A DNA stretch of 64,000 bases from Mycobacterium sp. GA-1841 (GCF_001954135.1 NZ_MBEQ01000024.1:248001-312000), one strand, 5' to 3'. Counted from the stretch's first letter, positions 1-10,068 are shown. Made by a program: numbers and translations. The notes: generated from the sequence alone by a model not told the origin.

Positions 1-174
1 CTGACCGAGGCGCTGGCTCATAAAGGCATCGCCGAGACGAGCGCACGTTTGGCCGCCGAAACCGGGATGGCGGTGTTCAAGGTCGCGTTCGGCCGCTGGG
101 TGCACGACAACCACGACGGCGGTTTGGCGTCCATCGTCACGGCGACGATGGACGAGCTGAAAGCCTTCGAGTAG
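1..174 (+). CDS. TetR-family regulator, C-terminal fragment (partial)
   Basis: The window opens inside this gene; only the last 57 residues and a TAG stop are present. The fragment is wholly helical in character, with the stretch VFKVAFGRWVHDN followed by LASIVTATMDELKAF, which looks like the C-terminal dimerisation/ligand domain of TetR regulators. The DNA-binding half would lie outside the window, so the assignment rests on a general resemblance. It is convergent with the L,D-transpeptidase gene, with only 8 bases between them. Confidence 0.45.
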   Translation: MTEALAHKGIAETSARLAAETGMAVFKVAFGRWVHDNHDGGLASIVTATMDELKAFE

Positions 175-182
175 CGGATGGG

Positions 183-1439
183 TCAGTGCAGCGCGCTGCC
201 CTTGACCCACTCCGCCCAGGGCACCGACCAGTCGCCGTTGTTGGTCGGCTTGAGCGGGTCGCCGCCGGTATTGCGGATCTCGACGATGTCGCCGGGCACC
301 GAGAAGTTGTAGAACCATTCGGCGTTCTCACCATTGAGGTTGAGGCAGCCGTGGCTGGTGTTCTCCTTGCCCTGCGCCCACACCGTCGCGTTGAGCTGGT
401 GCAGATAGATGCCGTCGATGCTGATGCGGGTGGCCCACGGGATCGTGGTCTTGTACCCGAGCCGCGAATTGACCGGCAAGCCGTAGGTCGAGGAGTCCAT
501 GACCACCGGATTGGCCTTGTCCATCACGGTGTAGATGCCGCGCGGAGTCCAGAAACTCATCGTGGTGCCGCCGATGGTCTCGGTGCCGCCCATGCCCATC
601 GACGTCGGCATGGTGCGCACCAGCTTGCCGTTCTCGTAGACCCTGACCTGCTTGTCCTTGTCGTCGGCGACCGTGACGTGTGAGGCACCGACGGTGAACG
701 ACACCTTCTCGTCCTGCGCGCCGTAGAGGTCGTCGCCGAGCTTGGCGCCGTAGATGCCGGCGTCGACGGTCACCTTGGTGCCGGGCGCGTAGTAGCGCTC
801 CGGACGCCAGTGCGCGGTCTGGTCGTCGATCCAGTTCCACGAGCCGGCGGCCTTGGGCTCGGTGGTCACCTTCATCCGGCGTTCGGCGGCGGCCTTGTCG
901 GTGATCGGCTCGTCGAAGCGGGCCACAATCACCATGCCGACGCCGTAGGTGGCGCCATCCTGCAGCGGGGCATAGTTCGTGCCATTGAGGTAGACCCGGG
1001 CCTGGTAGCCGGGGGTGACGGTGCTGAAGCTCGTGGTCTTGTGGGTCGGCATGCCGCCGGGGCCGCGGCCGGTGATGGTCAGGGTGTAGGTGCGGCCGTA
1101 GCCCAGCGCCGTCGTCGGCTTCCAGGTCTTGGCATCAGGGGTGAGGACGCCGGGGATCTCCTTGCCGGAGTCGTTGACCATCTTGACGCTGACGACGGTG
1201 CCGGTGTCGGCGGTGACCATGATGCGCGCGAGCGGGTCGACTTCAGCGTTCGGCTTGGGGGTGATGGTCAGCTTGGCCGGTTCGGTGGGTGAGGGCTGCG
1301 GTGCGCCCTGGGGCGCGGCCGCCAACGTCTGGCAGTGTTCGGCGCAGTCCGGCAGGGCCGAAACAACGACACCACCCGATACGGCCAGCACGGCAAGTGC
1401 AACCGCCAGGTAGGCACGACGAACAGACGTCAATGTCAC
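183..1439 (-). CDS. L,D-transpeptidase (LdtMt2-like), exported
   Basis: This enzyme makes 3-3 peptidoglycan cross-links outside the membrane. The 418-residue product starts with an export signal or membrane anchor (hydrophobic residues about 10-28), followed by two immunoglobulin-like segments and a C-terminal YkuD domain. The catalytic motif is intact: the first His in YLHQ (about 347) and HGCLNL with the nucleophile Cys365. The stretches PTSMG, VMDSSTYG and PVNS match mycobacterial LdtMt2 closely, and the C-terminal tail with GDWSVPW is typical of the family. There is no clear lipobox, although cysteines follow the signal region. It is divergent from prfC, with about 200 bases between the two genes to hold both promoters. 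Confidence 0.93.
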   Translation of the reverse strand: MTLTSVRRAYLAVALAVLAVSGGVVVSALPDCAEHCQTLAAAPQGAPQPSPTEPAKLTITPKPNAEVDPLARIMVTADTGTVVSVKMVNDSGKEIPGVLTPDAKTWKPTTALGYGRTYTLTITGRGPGGMPTHKTTSFSTVTPGYQARVYLNGTNYAPLQDGATYGVGMVIVARFDEPITDKAAAERRMKVTTEPKAAGSWNWIDDQTAHWRPERYYAPGTKVTVDAGIYGAKLGDDLYGAQDEKVSFTVGASHVTVADDKDKQVRVYENGKLVRTMPTSMGMGGTETIGGTTMSFWTPRGIYTVMDKANPVVMDSSTYGLPVNSRLGYKTTIPWATRISIDGIYLHQLNATVWAQGKENTSHGCLNLNGENAEWFYNFSVPGDIVEIRNTGGDPLKPTNNGDWSVPWAEWVKGSALH

Positions 1440-1643
1440 TCCAATGTGGTTTGGCGAGGGCCGGATTGAGCCAGGTCATGATCGGAAACCGATCGGTGAC
1501 CCAATCGTAGCCGGACCATGCGGGCATCGGTGCGACGCCTCGGGAGTGTGGGCGAGTCGTGACGCTGTCGTTGCCCGCCTGCGGTCGCGGGCCCCGCTCG
1601 ATTACGGGTTTGCCCCCGAACGCCAATACCATCGCTAGTCGAG

Positions 1644-3254
1644 ATGACCGATAACGCCCTCGCCACCACCCCGCACGCTGCCAAGATCGCCGCCGAAGCG
1701 GCCCGCCGTCGCACCTTCGCCGTCATCAGCCACCCCGACGCCGGTAAGTCCACGCTGACCGAGGCGCTGGCGCTGCATGCCCGGGTGATCACCGAGGCCG
1801 GCGCGATCCACGGCAAGGCGGGCCGGCGCTCGACGGTGTCGGACTGGATGGAGATGGAGAAGGCCCGCGGCATCTCGATCACCTCCACCGCGCTGCAGTT
1901 CCCGTATCGCGACTGCGTCATCAACCTGCTCGACACCCCAGGCCACGCCGACTTCTCCGAGGACACCTACCGGGTGTTGACGGCCGTGGACTGCGCGGTG
2001 ATGCTGATCGACGCCGCCAAAGGTCTTGAACCGCAGACCCTCAAGCTGTTCCAGGTGTGTAAGCACCGGGGCATCCCGATCATCACCGTGATCAACAAGT
2101 GGGACCGCCCGGGCCGGCACGCCCTGGAGCTGATGGATGAGATCCATGAGCGGATCGGGCTGCGCACCACTCCGCTGACCTGGCCGGTGGGTATCGCCGG
2201 AGATTTCAAGGGCGTGATGGACCGTCGGGCCGAGAAGTTCATCCGGTTCACCCGTACCGCCGGCGGCGCTACCGCCGCCCCCGAAGAACACATCGCCGCC
2301 GCCGACGCGCACGCCGCTGCGGGTGACGACTGGGACACCGCGGTCGAGGAATCCGAGCTGCTCAGCGCCGACGGATCCGACTACGACCGGGAGACCTTTC
2401 TGTCCGGCGAGTCCTCCCCGGTGCTGTTCACCTCGGCGGCGCTGAACTTCGGCGTGAACCAGCTGCTCGACGTGCTGGTCGAGCTGGCCCCGTCGCCGAG
2501 CGGCTCACTCGATGTCGACGGTGTGCGGCGGGCGGTCGATTCCCCGTTCAGCGCGTTCGTGTTCAAGGTGCAGGCCGGCATGGACACCTCCCATCGCGAC
2601 CGCATCGCCTACGCGCGCGTCGTCTCGGGCACCTTCGAACGCGGTGACGTCCTGACCCACGCCGCCACCGGCAAGCCGTTCGTCACCAAGTACGCGCAGT
2701 CGGTGTTCGGTCAGCAGCGCTCGACGCTCGACGACGCCTGGCCCGGTGACGTGATCGGGTTGGCCAACGCCGCCGCACTGCGCCCGGGTGACACGCTCTA
2801 CCGCGACGTCCCGGTGGTGTATCCGCCGATTCCGAGCTTCTCCCCCGAGCACTTCGCGGTGGCCCGCGGCACCGATCCGAGCAAGCACAAGCAGTTCCGC
2901 AAGGGCATCGAGCAGCTCGAGCAGGAAGGCGTCGTGCAGGTACTGCGCTCGGACAAGCGTGGCGACCAGGCGCCGGTCTTCGCCGCGGTCGGGCCGATGC
3001 AGTTCGAGGTGGCCGCCCACCGGATGGCCACCGAACTCAGCGCCCCGATCGCATTGGAGAACCTGCCGTATCAGGTCGCCCGGGTCGTCTCACCCGAGGA
3101 CGCCGAGTTCGTGAATCGTCAGGTGTCGGCCGAGGTGCTGACCCGCAGCGACGGTGTCATGCTCGTGCTGTTCTCCACGCCGTGGCGGCTCGAAGGTTTC
3201 CAGAGGGACAACCCCGACATCAAGCTCGGGTCGTTGGTGGCCGCCGAGGGCTGA
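1644..3254 (+). CDS. prfC: Peptide chain release factor 3
   Basis: RF3 is the GTPase that recycles RF1/RF2 from the ribosome after termination. The 536-residue length is normal. The G1 loop HPDAGKST lies at residues 30-37, followed by the switch/G3 sequence DTPGHADFSED and the G4 motif NKWDR. The segment GRRSTVSDWMEMEKARGIS is diagnostic of RF3 rather than EF-G. The ATG is preceded by TACCAT at 1626-1631, a plausible -10 box, giving a very short leader. The stop is only 6 bases from the stop of the convergent lipoprotein gene, and no terminator hairpin fits in that gap. Confidence 0.95.
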   Translation: MTDNALATTPHAAKIAAEAARRRTFAVISHPDAGKSTLTEALALHARVITEAGAIHGKAGRRSTVSDWMEMEKARGISITSTALQFPYRDCVINLLDTPGHADFSEDTYRVLTAVDCAVMLIDAAKGLEPQTLKLFQVCKHRGIPIITVINKWDRPGRHALELMDEIHERIGLRTTPLTWPVGIAGDFKGVMDRRAEKFIRFTRTAGGATAAPEEHIAAADAHAAAGDDWDTAVEESELLSADGSDYDRETFLSGESSPVLFTSAALNFGVNQLLDVLVELAPSPSGSLDVDGVRRAVDSPFSAFVFKVQAGMDTSHRDRIAYARVVSGTFERGDVLTHAATGKPFVTKYAQSVFGQQRSTLDDAWPGDVIGLANAAALRPGDTLYRDVPVVYPPIPSFSPEHFAVARGTDPSKHKQFRKGIEQLEQEGVVQVLRSDKRGDQAPVFAAVGPMQFEVAAHRMATELSAPIALENLPYQVARVVSPEDAEFVNRQVSAEVLTRSDGVMLVLFSTPWRLEGFQRDNPDIKLGSLVAAEG

Positions 3255-3260
3255 GCGTCG

Positions 3261-5597
3261 TCATCCCTTCAACGCCTCGGTGGCCGGTCCGAGATCGAGG
3301 AACACCGTTTCCCCGTTGGCGTCGTCGAGTCCGTCGTTGTCGGTGATGACGTACAGGTTGCCGTTGCCGGCGATGGTGACGCCCTCGACCTTCTCCTGCA
3401 CATAGCCGTTGGTGGCCTGCAGATCCGGCAGTAGGTTGCGGGCCAACGTCTTCGGCAGGGCCTGGGGCTTCTCTGCGGCCGATGCCACGCCTCGGGCTTC
3501 GGGGATCGCCACTCGGTACAGTGCCTTCACCCGGGCGTCCGGCCCGTTGAGTTTGTCGCGTTCCAGGACCAGCAATTCGCCGTCGTGGACGCTGATTTCG
3601 GACAACCCGATCCAATCGTCCTTGGTGGTGGTGGCGTCCAGTTGGTAGCCGAACCACTCCCACGTATCCCGGCCTGGCGTGTAACGCCCGATCCGGACGA
3701 CGCCCTTGGGGTCGGTCTTGAGTTCGCGCTGCAGCGCCACCCACACCGCGTCACCATTGCTGCTCGGCTGGACGGCAACGCCTTCGAGGCCCTGGCTACC
3801 GAGTTGTGCGGCAATGTCTTCGGGTAGCGCGACCCGCTTCTCGATACGGCCGCCGGCGTCGACGTAGACCAGCTGGTTGCCGGGGCCCTCGTCGCCTTCG
3901 GTGGCCAGCACAAATCCCCCGTCGGGTCGGGCCGAGAGGCCTTCGGTGTCGAGGGTGACGGGCGTGCCGTTCTCCGTGATCGGTAAGGCGGTGTCGATCA
4001 GCGTCGGCGTCTGCGCCACGTCCACCCCGAGAATGCACGCCGGGCCGTAGGCGTTGTCGGTCGCGGTGTAGAGCCGGTCGGGGTTCTGCGGATCGGCCGA
4101 CAGTGCGCCGAGCGCACCCCATCCGATCGGTGCGCCGTCGAGATCTGCGGAGACGATCGACGGGAAATTTGGTTTGCCTGCGGCCGCGAAGGTTTCGCCG
4201 TATCCGTAGAGGTTCACCGAAGCCCGCACGTGCGCCTCGGCGTCGTCGGACTCCGAGGAGATGGCCAGCAGGTTGCGCGACGGGATCGGCAGAACACCTT
4301 CGGGCCCAGGCGTGGTGGGCAGGATCTGGCGGAACACCGGTGCGGTCGGGTCGCTGACGTCATAGACCGCGACGAAGTTGCTGCGTTCGGAGGCGATCAG
4401 CGCGGTCGGCTTGCCGCCAAGCTCGGTGATGGCCAATCCTTCAGGCTCGGGGCCCTTTTTCTCGGATCGACTTTCGATGTGCAGGCCGGTGCGTACCGCG
4501 AGTTGTTCGAGGGCGTTGCCGGAATCCCACACCACCTTGCCTGTCGCAGCGTCGAAGATCGTCCAGCCTCGGGTGCCGCCCTTCCAGTCTCCCTCGTTGG
4601 CGGTGGCGACGTGGTCATCACCGATCCAGCCGATGGCGTCGGGCTCGCGCGGGGTGTCGTTGATCGAACCGGTCTGGTCGATCGCGTCATCCTCTTGGGT
4701 ATCGATGCCCTCGACGGACTCACTTCCGGCGCTGAAGATCTTTTGCACCGCGCCACTGTGGCCGTCGATGACGGCGAAACCGTTGTTCTCCTGCAGGGTC
4801 ACCGCAACCTGGCCGCGGGAGTTGATGCTGACGTACTCGGGTTCGAGATCTTCGGGAGTGTCCAGCCCGGCTGCGCGCGCGACCTCGACGTCGAAGTCGA
4901 CCTTGCGTGCCGTCCAGGTGTTCGGCACGCCCTGGAGGTCGATCAGTTGCACGAAACCCGTTGGGGGTTGGGGAAGGTCACCTTCACCCTTGCCGGGCGG
5001 GGTGAACTTCTCGTCGCGCTGGTTTTCCATGGCGATCGCGGCGAACGTGCCGTCGGGACTGATGGCGATCGAGTCCGGTTGCCCGCCCAGGTCGATGGTG
5101 TGTGCGCGGCTACGGTCAGCGATCCGGACGATGTCGACGCGCCCGGACGGATGAGTGAAGTCGCCGCCGGTAGTGTCCACCACGACCAGAACGACGTCGC
5201 CGACGGCGGCCACCGAGGTGGGCTGGTCGTCTTTGTGGCCCAGCTCGGCCAGCGAAAGCGTGCCGATACCAATTGGTTTGGCCGGGTCATGGATGTCGAC
5301 GAAGCCGATGCGCTTGGCCGCAGCGTCGGTGTAGATGAGGGTGTTGCCGTCGGGGGTGACAGTGGAGATCTCGGCGACGGTCTCCCGGTCGGCCGGGTCG
5401 TCGGCCGGCTTGTTGAGATACACCGGGTAGGTGGCGGTGCGGTGGTAGCGGTCGGCATCGGCCAGGTTCCAGTCGATGGGCGACGAAGCCTTCGGGGTCT
5501 GCGGTGCACCCTCCCCCGACTTCGTGTCGTCCGTGGCGCAACCGGCCAGAACCATCGCCGCCGCCGTGGTCACCGCTGCGGCCCGTGCCGTTTTCAT
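3261..5597 (-). CDS. Esterase-like/phytase-like lipoprotein
   Basis: This is a 778-residue predicted secreted lipoprotein. Its signal peptide ends in the lipobox LAGC (Cys20). The first half has repeated beta-propeller-like segments (choice-of-anchor type, for example ISPDGTFAAIAMENQRDE). The second half matches the 'esterase-like activity of phytase' family, with motifs such as DNAYGP and TEGLSARPDGGF. It probably acts at the cell surface on an unknown phosphoester or other ester; no catalytic residue can be named from sequence alone. It is a single gene, convergent with prfC. Confidence 0.8.
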   Translation of the reverse strand: MKTARAAAVTTAAAMVLAGCATDDTKSGEGAPQTPKASSPIDWNLADADRYHRTATYPVYLNKPADDPADRETVAEISTVTPDGNTLIYTDAAAKRIGFVDIHDPAKPIGIGTLSLAELGHKDDQPTSVAAVGDVVLVVVDTTGGDFTHPSGRVDIVRIADRSRAHTIDLGGQPDSIAISPDGTFAAIAMENQRDEKFTPPGKGEGDLPQPPTGFVQLIDLQGVPNTWTARKVDFDVEVARAAGLDTPEDLEPEYVSINSRGQVAVTLQENNGFAVIDGHSGAVQKIFSAGSESVEGIDTQEDDAIDQTGSINDTPREPDAIGWIGDDHVATANEGDWKGGTRGWTIFDAATGKVVWDSGNALEQLAVRTGLHIESRSEKKGPEPEGLAITELGGKPTALIASERSNFVAVYDVSDPTAPVFRQILPTTPGPEGVLPIPSRNLLAISSESDDAEAHVRASVNLYGYGETFAAAGKPNFPSIVSADLDGAPIGWGALGALSADPQNPDRLYTATDNAYGPACILGVDVAQTPTLIDTALPITENGTPVTLDTEGLSARPDGGFVLATEGDEGPGNQLVYVDAGGRIEKRVALPEDIAAQLGSQGLEGVAVQPSSNGDAVWVALQRELKTDPKGVVRIGRYTPGRDTWEWFGYQLDATTTKDDWIGLSEISVHDGELLVLERDKLNGPDARVKALYRVAIPEARGVASAAEKPQALPKTLARNLLPDLQATNGYVQEKVEGVTIAGNGNLYVITDNDGLDDANGETVFLDLGPATEALKG

Positions 5598-5729
5598 CCG
5601 TCACCCTCTTCAGTTGTGCCGATGCGTCGAGGCGAGCTTGGCGTGCACGGGTGACCGGGCGGGCGGCTTTGGGTGAACGGTGCGCAACGGCTGGGTTTCG
5701 GAGTGGGCATGCGGTCGGGCGCCAGCCTC

Positions 5730-6107
5730 TTACCCGCTGAAACCCCTCAGCAATGTAGCGATCTCCCCGAGTTCGCAGTCCTGGACCGCGACGTCGTTCA
5801 TCAGACGCTCGGCCCGATCGACGTCGAAGTCGGCCGCAAGTTCAATTCCGTTGATATGCAGGAACGTCCACGCCGACGCCCAGGCGGTGCGCTTGTTCCC
5901 GTCGACGAGGGCATGATTGCGGGCCAGGGACTGCAGCAGTGCGGCTGCCTTTTCCCACACCTCCGGATAGGCGTCCACGCCGAAGACTGTCGCCTGAGGC
6001 CGGGCGATAGCGGCGTCGAGCAGGCCGTAGTCACGCACCTTCAGTTCCCCGCCGAACGCGATCGATCCCGCGGTGAGGACATCGTCCCGGTCGAGGTATT
6101 CGATCAC
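5730..6107 (-). CDS. Doc/Fic-family death-on-curing toxin
   Basis: Doc proteins are Fic-fold toxins that phosphorylate EF-Tu and stop translation. The 125-residue size fits Doc. The Fic motif reads HALVDGNKR, with His65 and NKR at 71-73, so the catalytic His, Asn, Lys and Arg are all kept. The start is GTG at 6107, overlapping the TGA stop of the antitoxin gene (GTGA overlap), which indicates translational coupling and an antitoxin-first operon. The pair is likely autoregulated through the palindromes upstream of the antitoxin gene. Confidence 0.9.
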   Translation of the reverse strand: MIEYLDRDDVLTAGSIAFGGELKVRDYGLLDAAIARPQATVFGVDAYPEVWEKAAALLQSLARNHALVDGNKRTAWASAWTFLHINGIELAADFDVDRAERLMNDVAVQDCELGEIATLLRGFSG

Positions 6108-6301
6108 GCCAGGCGTCGATTGAGTTCGGCTGACCTCTCGGCCACGACGCGCGCCGCCTCGGCCACTCTGCGTTTGTGCATGCTGGCTCGATCCATGACT
6201 GCGGCGTGGGCGAACTTCTTCAACGACAAGTCATCGACGCGGGCAGCGGCGCGAATCTGCTCCATTTCCGCGTCGTCGAATTCGATGTTGAGCGAAGGCA
6301 T
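6104..6301 (-). CDS. Antitoxin of the Doc-type pair (ribbon-helix-helix-like)
   Basis: This 65-residue protein lies directly upstream of the Doc toxin and overlaps it. The first 10 residues form a possible beta strand (PSLNIEFDD). They are followed by two helices, [12 protein letters not shown] and [14 protein letters not shown], in the order expected for a ribbon-helix-helix DNA-binding domain. The rest is a charged helix that could cover the toxin. A much longer open frame continues upstream through the antisense of the transporter gene; the true start is the ATG at 6301, just after the palindromic operator region. Confidence 0.85.
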   Translation of the reverse strand: MPSLNIEFDDAEMEQIRAAARVDDLSLKKFAHAAVMDRASMHKRRVAEAARVVAERSAELNRRLA

Positions 6302-6310
6302 AGTTTTATG

Positions 6311-6339
6311 ATACCGGTATCGGTACCAAAACCGGTACC
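6311..6339. promoter_or_regulatory. Palindromic operator region of the Doc toxin-antitoxin operon
   Basis: Just upstream of the antitoxin ATG lie a perfect 10-bp palindrome, ATACCGGTAT (6311-6320), a GGTACC (6322-6327) and another ACCGGTACC (6331-6339). Repeated ACCGGTA units spaced about two helical turns apart fit cooperative binding of an antitoxin-toxin complex. Autoregulation is inferred from the family. Confidence 0.6.
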
Positions 6340-6448
6340 TTCGAGCTCGTACCAATTCCCGTCGATGCGTTCCCAAGCGCCTACCGTGTAATGACGAAAT
6401 TTGCCGAGGACGCCGCGCGGCCTTGGGTACAACCGAGAGGATGTCGCG

Positions 6449-8440
6449 TTGGCCGGAGTACCAGTAGAGCCCGTCGCCTCTGCCGCACCGACGCTGCGGG
6501 AACTGACCGTCCGCGGGATCCTGCTCGGCGGCGTGATCACGCTGGTGTTCACCGCCGCCAACGTCTACCTGGGTCTCAAAGTCGGGCTGACGTTCGCGAC
6601 GGCGATTCCGGCCGCGGTGATCTCGATGGCCATCCTGCGTAACTTCGCCAACCACTCCATCGTCGAGAACAACATCGTGCAGACCGTGGCCTCGGCGGCG
6701 GGCACCCTCTCGTCGATCATCTTCGTGTTGCCCGGGCTGGTCATGATCGGCTGGTGGACCGGGTTCCCGTACTGGATCACCGTGGCGGTGTGCGCCGTCG
6801 GCGGCATCCTTGGCGTGATGTACTCCATCCCGCTGCGCCGCGCCCTGGTGACCGGATCGGATCTGCCCTACCCCGAAGGGGTGGCCGCCGCCGAGGTCCT
6901 CAAGGTCGGTGACAGCTCCGGCGGCGCCGAGGACAACCGTGTCGGCCTGCGGGTCATCGCGTTCGGCGCCCTGGTGTCGGCCGGGTTCGCGCTGTTGGCC
7001 AACGTCAAGGTGCTGGCCAATTCGGTTGCGGCGTATTTCCGTGTCGGAGTGGGTGGTTCGATGTTCGGCGCCAGTTTGTCGCTGGCGTTGATCGGCGTCG
7101 GGCATCTGGTCGGCATGGGTGTCGGTATCGCGATGCTCGTCGGGCTGGTGATCTCGTTCGGGGTGCTGTTGCCGATCCGGACGATCGGGGCGTTCGGGGC
7201 CGACGCATCCGTGGCCGACGTGATCGATGGCGTCTTCGTGCACGAGGTGCGGTTCATCGGCGCCGGGGCGATCGCGGTGGCCGCAGTGTGGACGCTGTTG
7301 AAGATCCTGCGGCCCATCGTCAAAGGCATCACCGACGCGTTGGCCTCGGCCCGCAACCGCCGCGAGGGTCAGCTGGTCGATCTGACCGAACGCGACATCC
7401 CGTTCCCGATCGTGGCGGCCGTCGTGGTGGCGATGCTGATCCCGATCGGCGTGCTGCTGTGGGAGTTCAGCCACGGCACCGCGTTGCATGGCAGTTCGGC
7501 CGGGATCATCGCGGCCAGCTTGATCTTCATCTTCCTCGTCGGCCTGGTGATCGCGGCGGTGTGCGGCTACATGGCGGGGTTGATCGGCTCGTCGAACAGC
7601 CCGATCTCCGGGGTGGGCATCCTGACCGTGCTCATCGCCGCGGTGCTGATCAAGGTGGTGTTCGGCCGCGCCGACGACGAGCAGGCCCTCGCCCTGGTGG
7701 CCTTCACGTTGTTTGCCTCGGCCATCACGTTCGGTGTCGCCACCATCTCCAACGACAACCTGCAAGACCTCAAGACCGGCCAGCTCGTCGGCGCCACGCC
7801 GTGGAAACAGCAGGTGGCGTTGGTGATCGGGGTGTTGTTCGGCGCGGCGATCATCCCGCCGGTGCTGGATCTGATGCAGCAGGCGTTCGGCTTCCTGGGT
7901 GCGCCCGGCGCCACCGACCACGCGTTGGCCGCTCCGCAGGCCGCGCTGATCTCCTCACTGGCCAAGGGGGTGTTCGGTGGATCACTGGACTGGTCGCTCC
8001 TGGGGTTGGGCGCGGTGATCGGCGCCGGGATCGTGATCGTCGATGAGATCCTCACCCGCACATCACGATTCACCTTGCCGCCGCTGGCCGTCGGGATGGG
8101 CATGTACCTGCCGATGAGTCTGACGCTGATCATCCCGCTGGGCGCCGTGTTGGGTCACTTCTACAACCGCTGGGCCGACCGCAGCAGCGACGTGGAGCGC
8201 AAGAAACGGCTCGGGGTGCTGCTGGCCACCGGCCTGATCGTCGGCGAGAGCCTCTACGGCGTCATCTTCGCCGGGTTCGTCGCCGGCACCGGTAGCGACG
8301 ATCCGTTCGCTCTCATCAGCGGGAACGACGGGACGCTGGCCGAGGTGCTTGGCGTGGTGGGCTTTGCGGCAGTGCTGGCGTGGCTGTACGGCCGCATTCG
8401 ACGGGTCGCCGGGCGGGCAGCCGTGGCCCCGTCGGAATAG
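6449..8440 (+). CDS. OPT-family oligopeptide/metal-chelate transporter
   Basis: This is a polytopic inner-membrane protein of about 663 residues with well over a dozen hydrophobic segments. The N-terminal signature [20 protein letters not shown] and the conserved [19 protein letters not shown] and [11 protein letters not shown] are typical of bacterial OPT transporters. The TTG at 6449 is chosen because GAGAGG lies about 8 bases upstream; an in-frame TTG at 6401 would add 16 residues with no clear binding site. The substrate cannot be told from sequence: peptides or metal chelates are both known in the family. Confidence 0.88.
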   Translation: MAGVPVEPVASAAPTLRELTVRGILLGGVITLVFTAANVYLGLKVGLTFATAIPAAVISMAILRNFANHSIVENNIVQTVASAAGTLSSIIFVLPGLVMIGWWTGFPYWITVAVCAVGGILGVMYSIPLRRALVTGSDLPYPEGVAAAEVLKVGDSSGGAEDNRVGLRVIAFGALVSAGFALLANVKVLANSVAAYFRVGVGGSMFGASLSLALIGVGHLVGMGVGIAMLVGLVISFGVLLPIRTIGAFGADASVADVIDGVFVHEVRFIGAGAIAVAAVWTLLKILRPIVKGITDALASARNRREGQLVDLTERDIPFPIVAAVVVAMLIPIGVLLWEFSHGTALHGSSAGIIAASLIFIFLVGLVIAAVCGYMAGLIGSSNSPISGVGILTVLIAAVLIKVVFGRADDEQALALVAFTLFASAITFGVATISNDNLQDLKTGQLVGATPWKQQVALVIGVLFGAAIIPPVLDLMQQAFGFLGAPGATDHALAAPQAALISSLAKGVFGGSLDWSLLGLGAVIGAGIVIVDEILTRTSRFTLPPLAVGMGMYLPMSLTLIIPLGAVLGHFYNRWADRSSDVERKKRLGVLLATGLIVGESLYGVIFAGFVAGTGSDDPFALISGNDGTLAEVLGVVGFAAVLAWLYGRIRRVAGRAAVAPSE

Positions 8441-8512
8441 TCGCGCCCGCCTTCATGGCACCGGTCATCAAGGCCTCGGTTTGCGGTCAATATCAAGCAG
8501 TAGACCGCGGCG

Positions 8513-9160
8513 TTGATGCATCGCTCATCGGGGTTCACCACCATCCCGCTGTGGCTGGATCTCGGTGGCTTACGCGTCGTGCATGCCTGTTGGCATCAAG
8601 ACTCCATCGACATCGCCGAGAATCTCTGCGGCACAAGCACTCCGTTCGGCGAGGTGAAGCACCTCGTGGCCGCCAGCACCAAGGACCATCCGCTATACCG
8701 GGCGGTCGAGACGCTGCTCAAGGGTCCGGAGATCAGCCTCATCGAGCATGACCAACCGGAATACCACGACAAGGACGGTCACCCCCGCGACAGCGCGCGG
8801 GTGCGGTGGTGGAACAGCGAGGCCCGCACCCTGCGCGATCTGGCATTGATCGAAGGCAATTTCACCACCGCGGCCGGCGCACCCTATCCCCTGTTGCCCG
8901 AGCTTGAGCTTTCGGCCAGCGACCAGACCTACGTCTATCCACCTGGAGTACCGGTGTTCTACGGCCACTACTGGCGGCAGGGTCCGCCCAAACATCGACA
9001 CGACTGGACCGACTACACCGCGTGCGTGGATTTCAGCGCGGTCAAGGGCGGGGCGTTGACGGCCTACCGCTGGTCAGGCGAAAAGCAGATCCGCCCGGAC
9101 CATTACGTCTCGGCGTCGTCCCGGCCACCGACGAGTGCGGCAATCCGGCCCTGCGGATAG
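8513..9160 (+). pseudogene. 5'-truncated metallophosphoesterase remnant
   Basis: About 200 residues match the C-terminal half of bacterial symmetrical-hydrolase-like metallophosphoesterases: PLWLDLGG, VVHACWH, LKGPE, KDGHPRDSARVRWW, VFYGHYWR, then ACVDFSAVKGG. The N-terminal half that should carry the GDVHG-type metal ligands is missing; upstream is the end of the transporter gene. The frame also runs on about 15 residues into the antisense of the mscS-like gene instead of ending after the conserved RPDHYV. It is therefore a deletion remnant that is unlikely to be catalytic. Confidence 0.75.
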
Positions 9161-10068
9161 GGCAGGTCGATGTCGTTCTCGTCGTAGGCGCGCACGATCT
9201 CACCGCGAAGGCGTCGCTGCACCGACCATTGCGCGTTCGGCCGGGTCTTCACCGTCATTCGCAACGTAACCAGGTCGGGCGACAGGTCTTGCACGCCAAG
9301 CATTTCGGGCTCGCCCAGGACCTTGTCGGCCATCGACGGGTCGGCGATGACCTCGTTGGCCGCATCGACAGCCACCTTCTCGGCGCGGTCCAGGTCGGCG
9401 GTCAGCGCAACGGGGACTTCGACCCGGGCGACGGCGTAGTCCTGGCTCATGTTGCCCACGCGGGCGATTTCGCCGTTGCGCACATACCAGAGGGTGCCGT
9501 CGATGTCGCGGATCGTGGTGATCCGCAGCCCGACGCTCTGCACCTCGCCGATCACATCGCCGACGTCGACGTTGTCCCCGACGCCGTACTGGTCCTCGAG
9601 CAACATGAAGACGCCGGTGACGAAGTCGCGCACCAGGTTCTGGGCGCCGAAGCCGATGGCCAGACCGACCACACCCGCTGAGGCGATGAACGGCGCGATG
9701 TTCACGCTGAGCGCGCTGAGGATGGCGAGCACCATCCAGACCAGCAGCACGATCGACACGGTCGATTTGAGCACCGAGCCGATGGTCTGGGCGCGTTGTT
9801 GGCGGCGTTCGGCGGCTTGCAGGCCGCTCGTCGTCGCCGAGGCGCGGTCCCGGAGGTAGCGCAGCAGCGGAGGTTTCCTGGCCTCACCCTCCACCTCCGC
9901 GCTTCGGGGCTTCCTGGCCCGGCCGGTGGTCGCGCGGTCGATCATGCGATGCAGCAGGTACCGCACGATCAACGCGACGATGATGTACGCCACGACCCGG
10001 ATGGGAACCTCGATGAGCCAATGGCGATTGGTATCCGTCCATTCGAAAGCCAAGTTGGATACATCCAT
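9103..10068 (-). CDS. MscS-family mechanosensitive channel
   Basis: This 321-residue membrane protein has a first transmembrane helix at about residues 17-40, two more at about 118-165, and the pore-helix/beta-domain sequence GLAIGFGAQNLVRDFVTGVFMLLEDQYGVGDNV, read here in parts: GFGAQNLVRDF and EDQYGVGD are the MscS signature. The C-terminal cytosolic cage domain follows. It would protect the cell from hypo-osmotic shock. The 3' end overlaps the decayed metallophosphoesterase frame by 58 bases, which supports that neighbour being a remnant. Confidence 0.92.
   Translation of the reverse strand: MDVSNLAFEWTDTNRHWLIEVPIRVVAYIIVALIVRYLLHRMIDRATTGRARKPRSAEVEGEARKPPLLRYLRDRASATTSGLQAAERRQQRAQTIGSVLKSTVSIVLLVWMVLAILSALSVNIAPFIASAGVVGLAIGFGAQNLVRDFVTGVFMLLEDQYGVGDNVDVGDVIGEVQSVGLRITTIRDIDGTLWYVRNGEIARVGNMSQDYAVARVEVPVALTADLDRAEKVAVDAANEVIADPSMADKVLGEPEMLGVQDLSPDLVTLRMTVKTRPNAQWSVQRRLRGEIVRAYDENDIDLPYPQGRIAALVGGRDDAET

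Noticed and set aside
3335..3357. TTGTCGGTG inside the phytase-like lipoprotein gene
   Set aside because: Perfect 9-mer, but the bases 8 positions later (CAGGTT) do not end as a typical -10 box with a following start, and it lies deep in a gene on the other strand.
4230..5654. A 474-codon plus-strand frame opposite the phytase-like lipoprotein gene
   Set aside because: Shadow of a high-GC gene; no recognisable domain, while the minus strand has a lipobox and family motifs.
6302..7921. A long minus-strand open frame that extends the antitoxin to over 600 codons
   Set aside because: It is the antisense of the OPT transporter gene and has a composition dominated by His, Asp, Gln and Arg typical of shadow frames; the antitoxin starts at 6301 after the operator.
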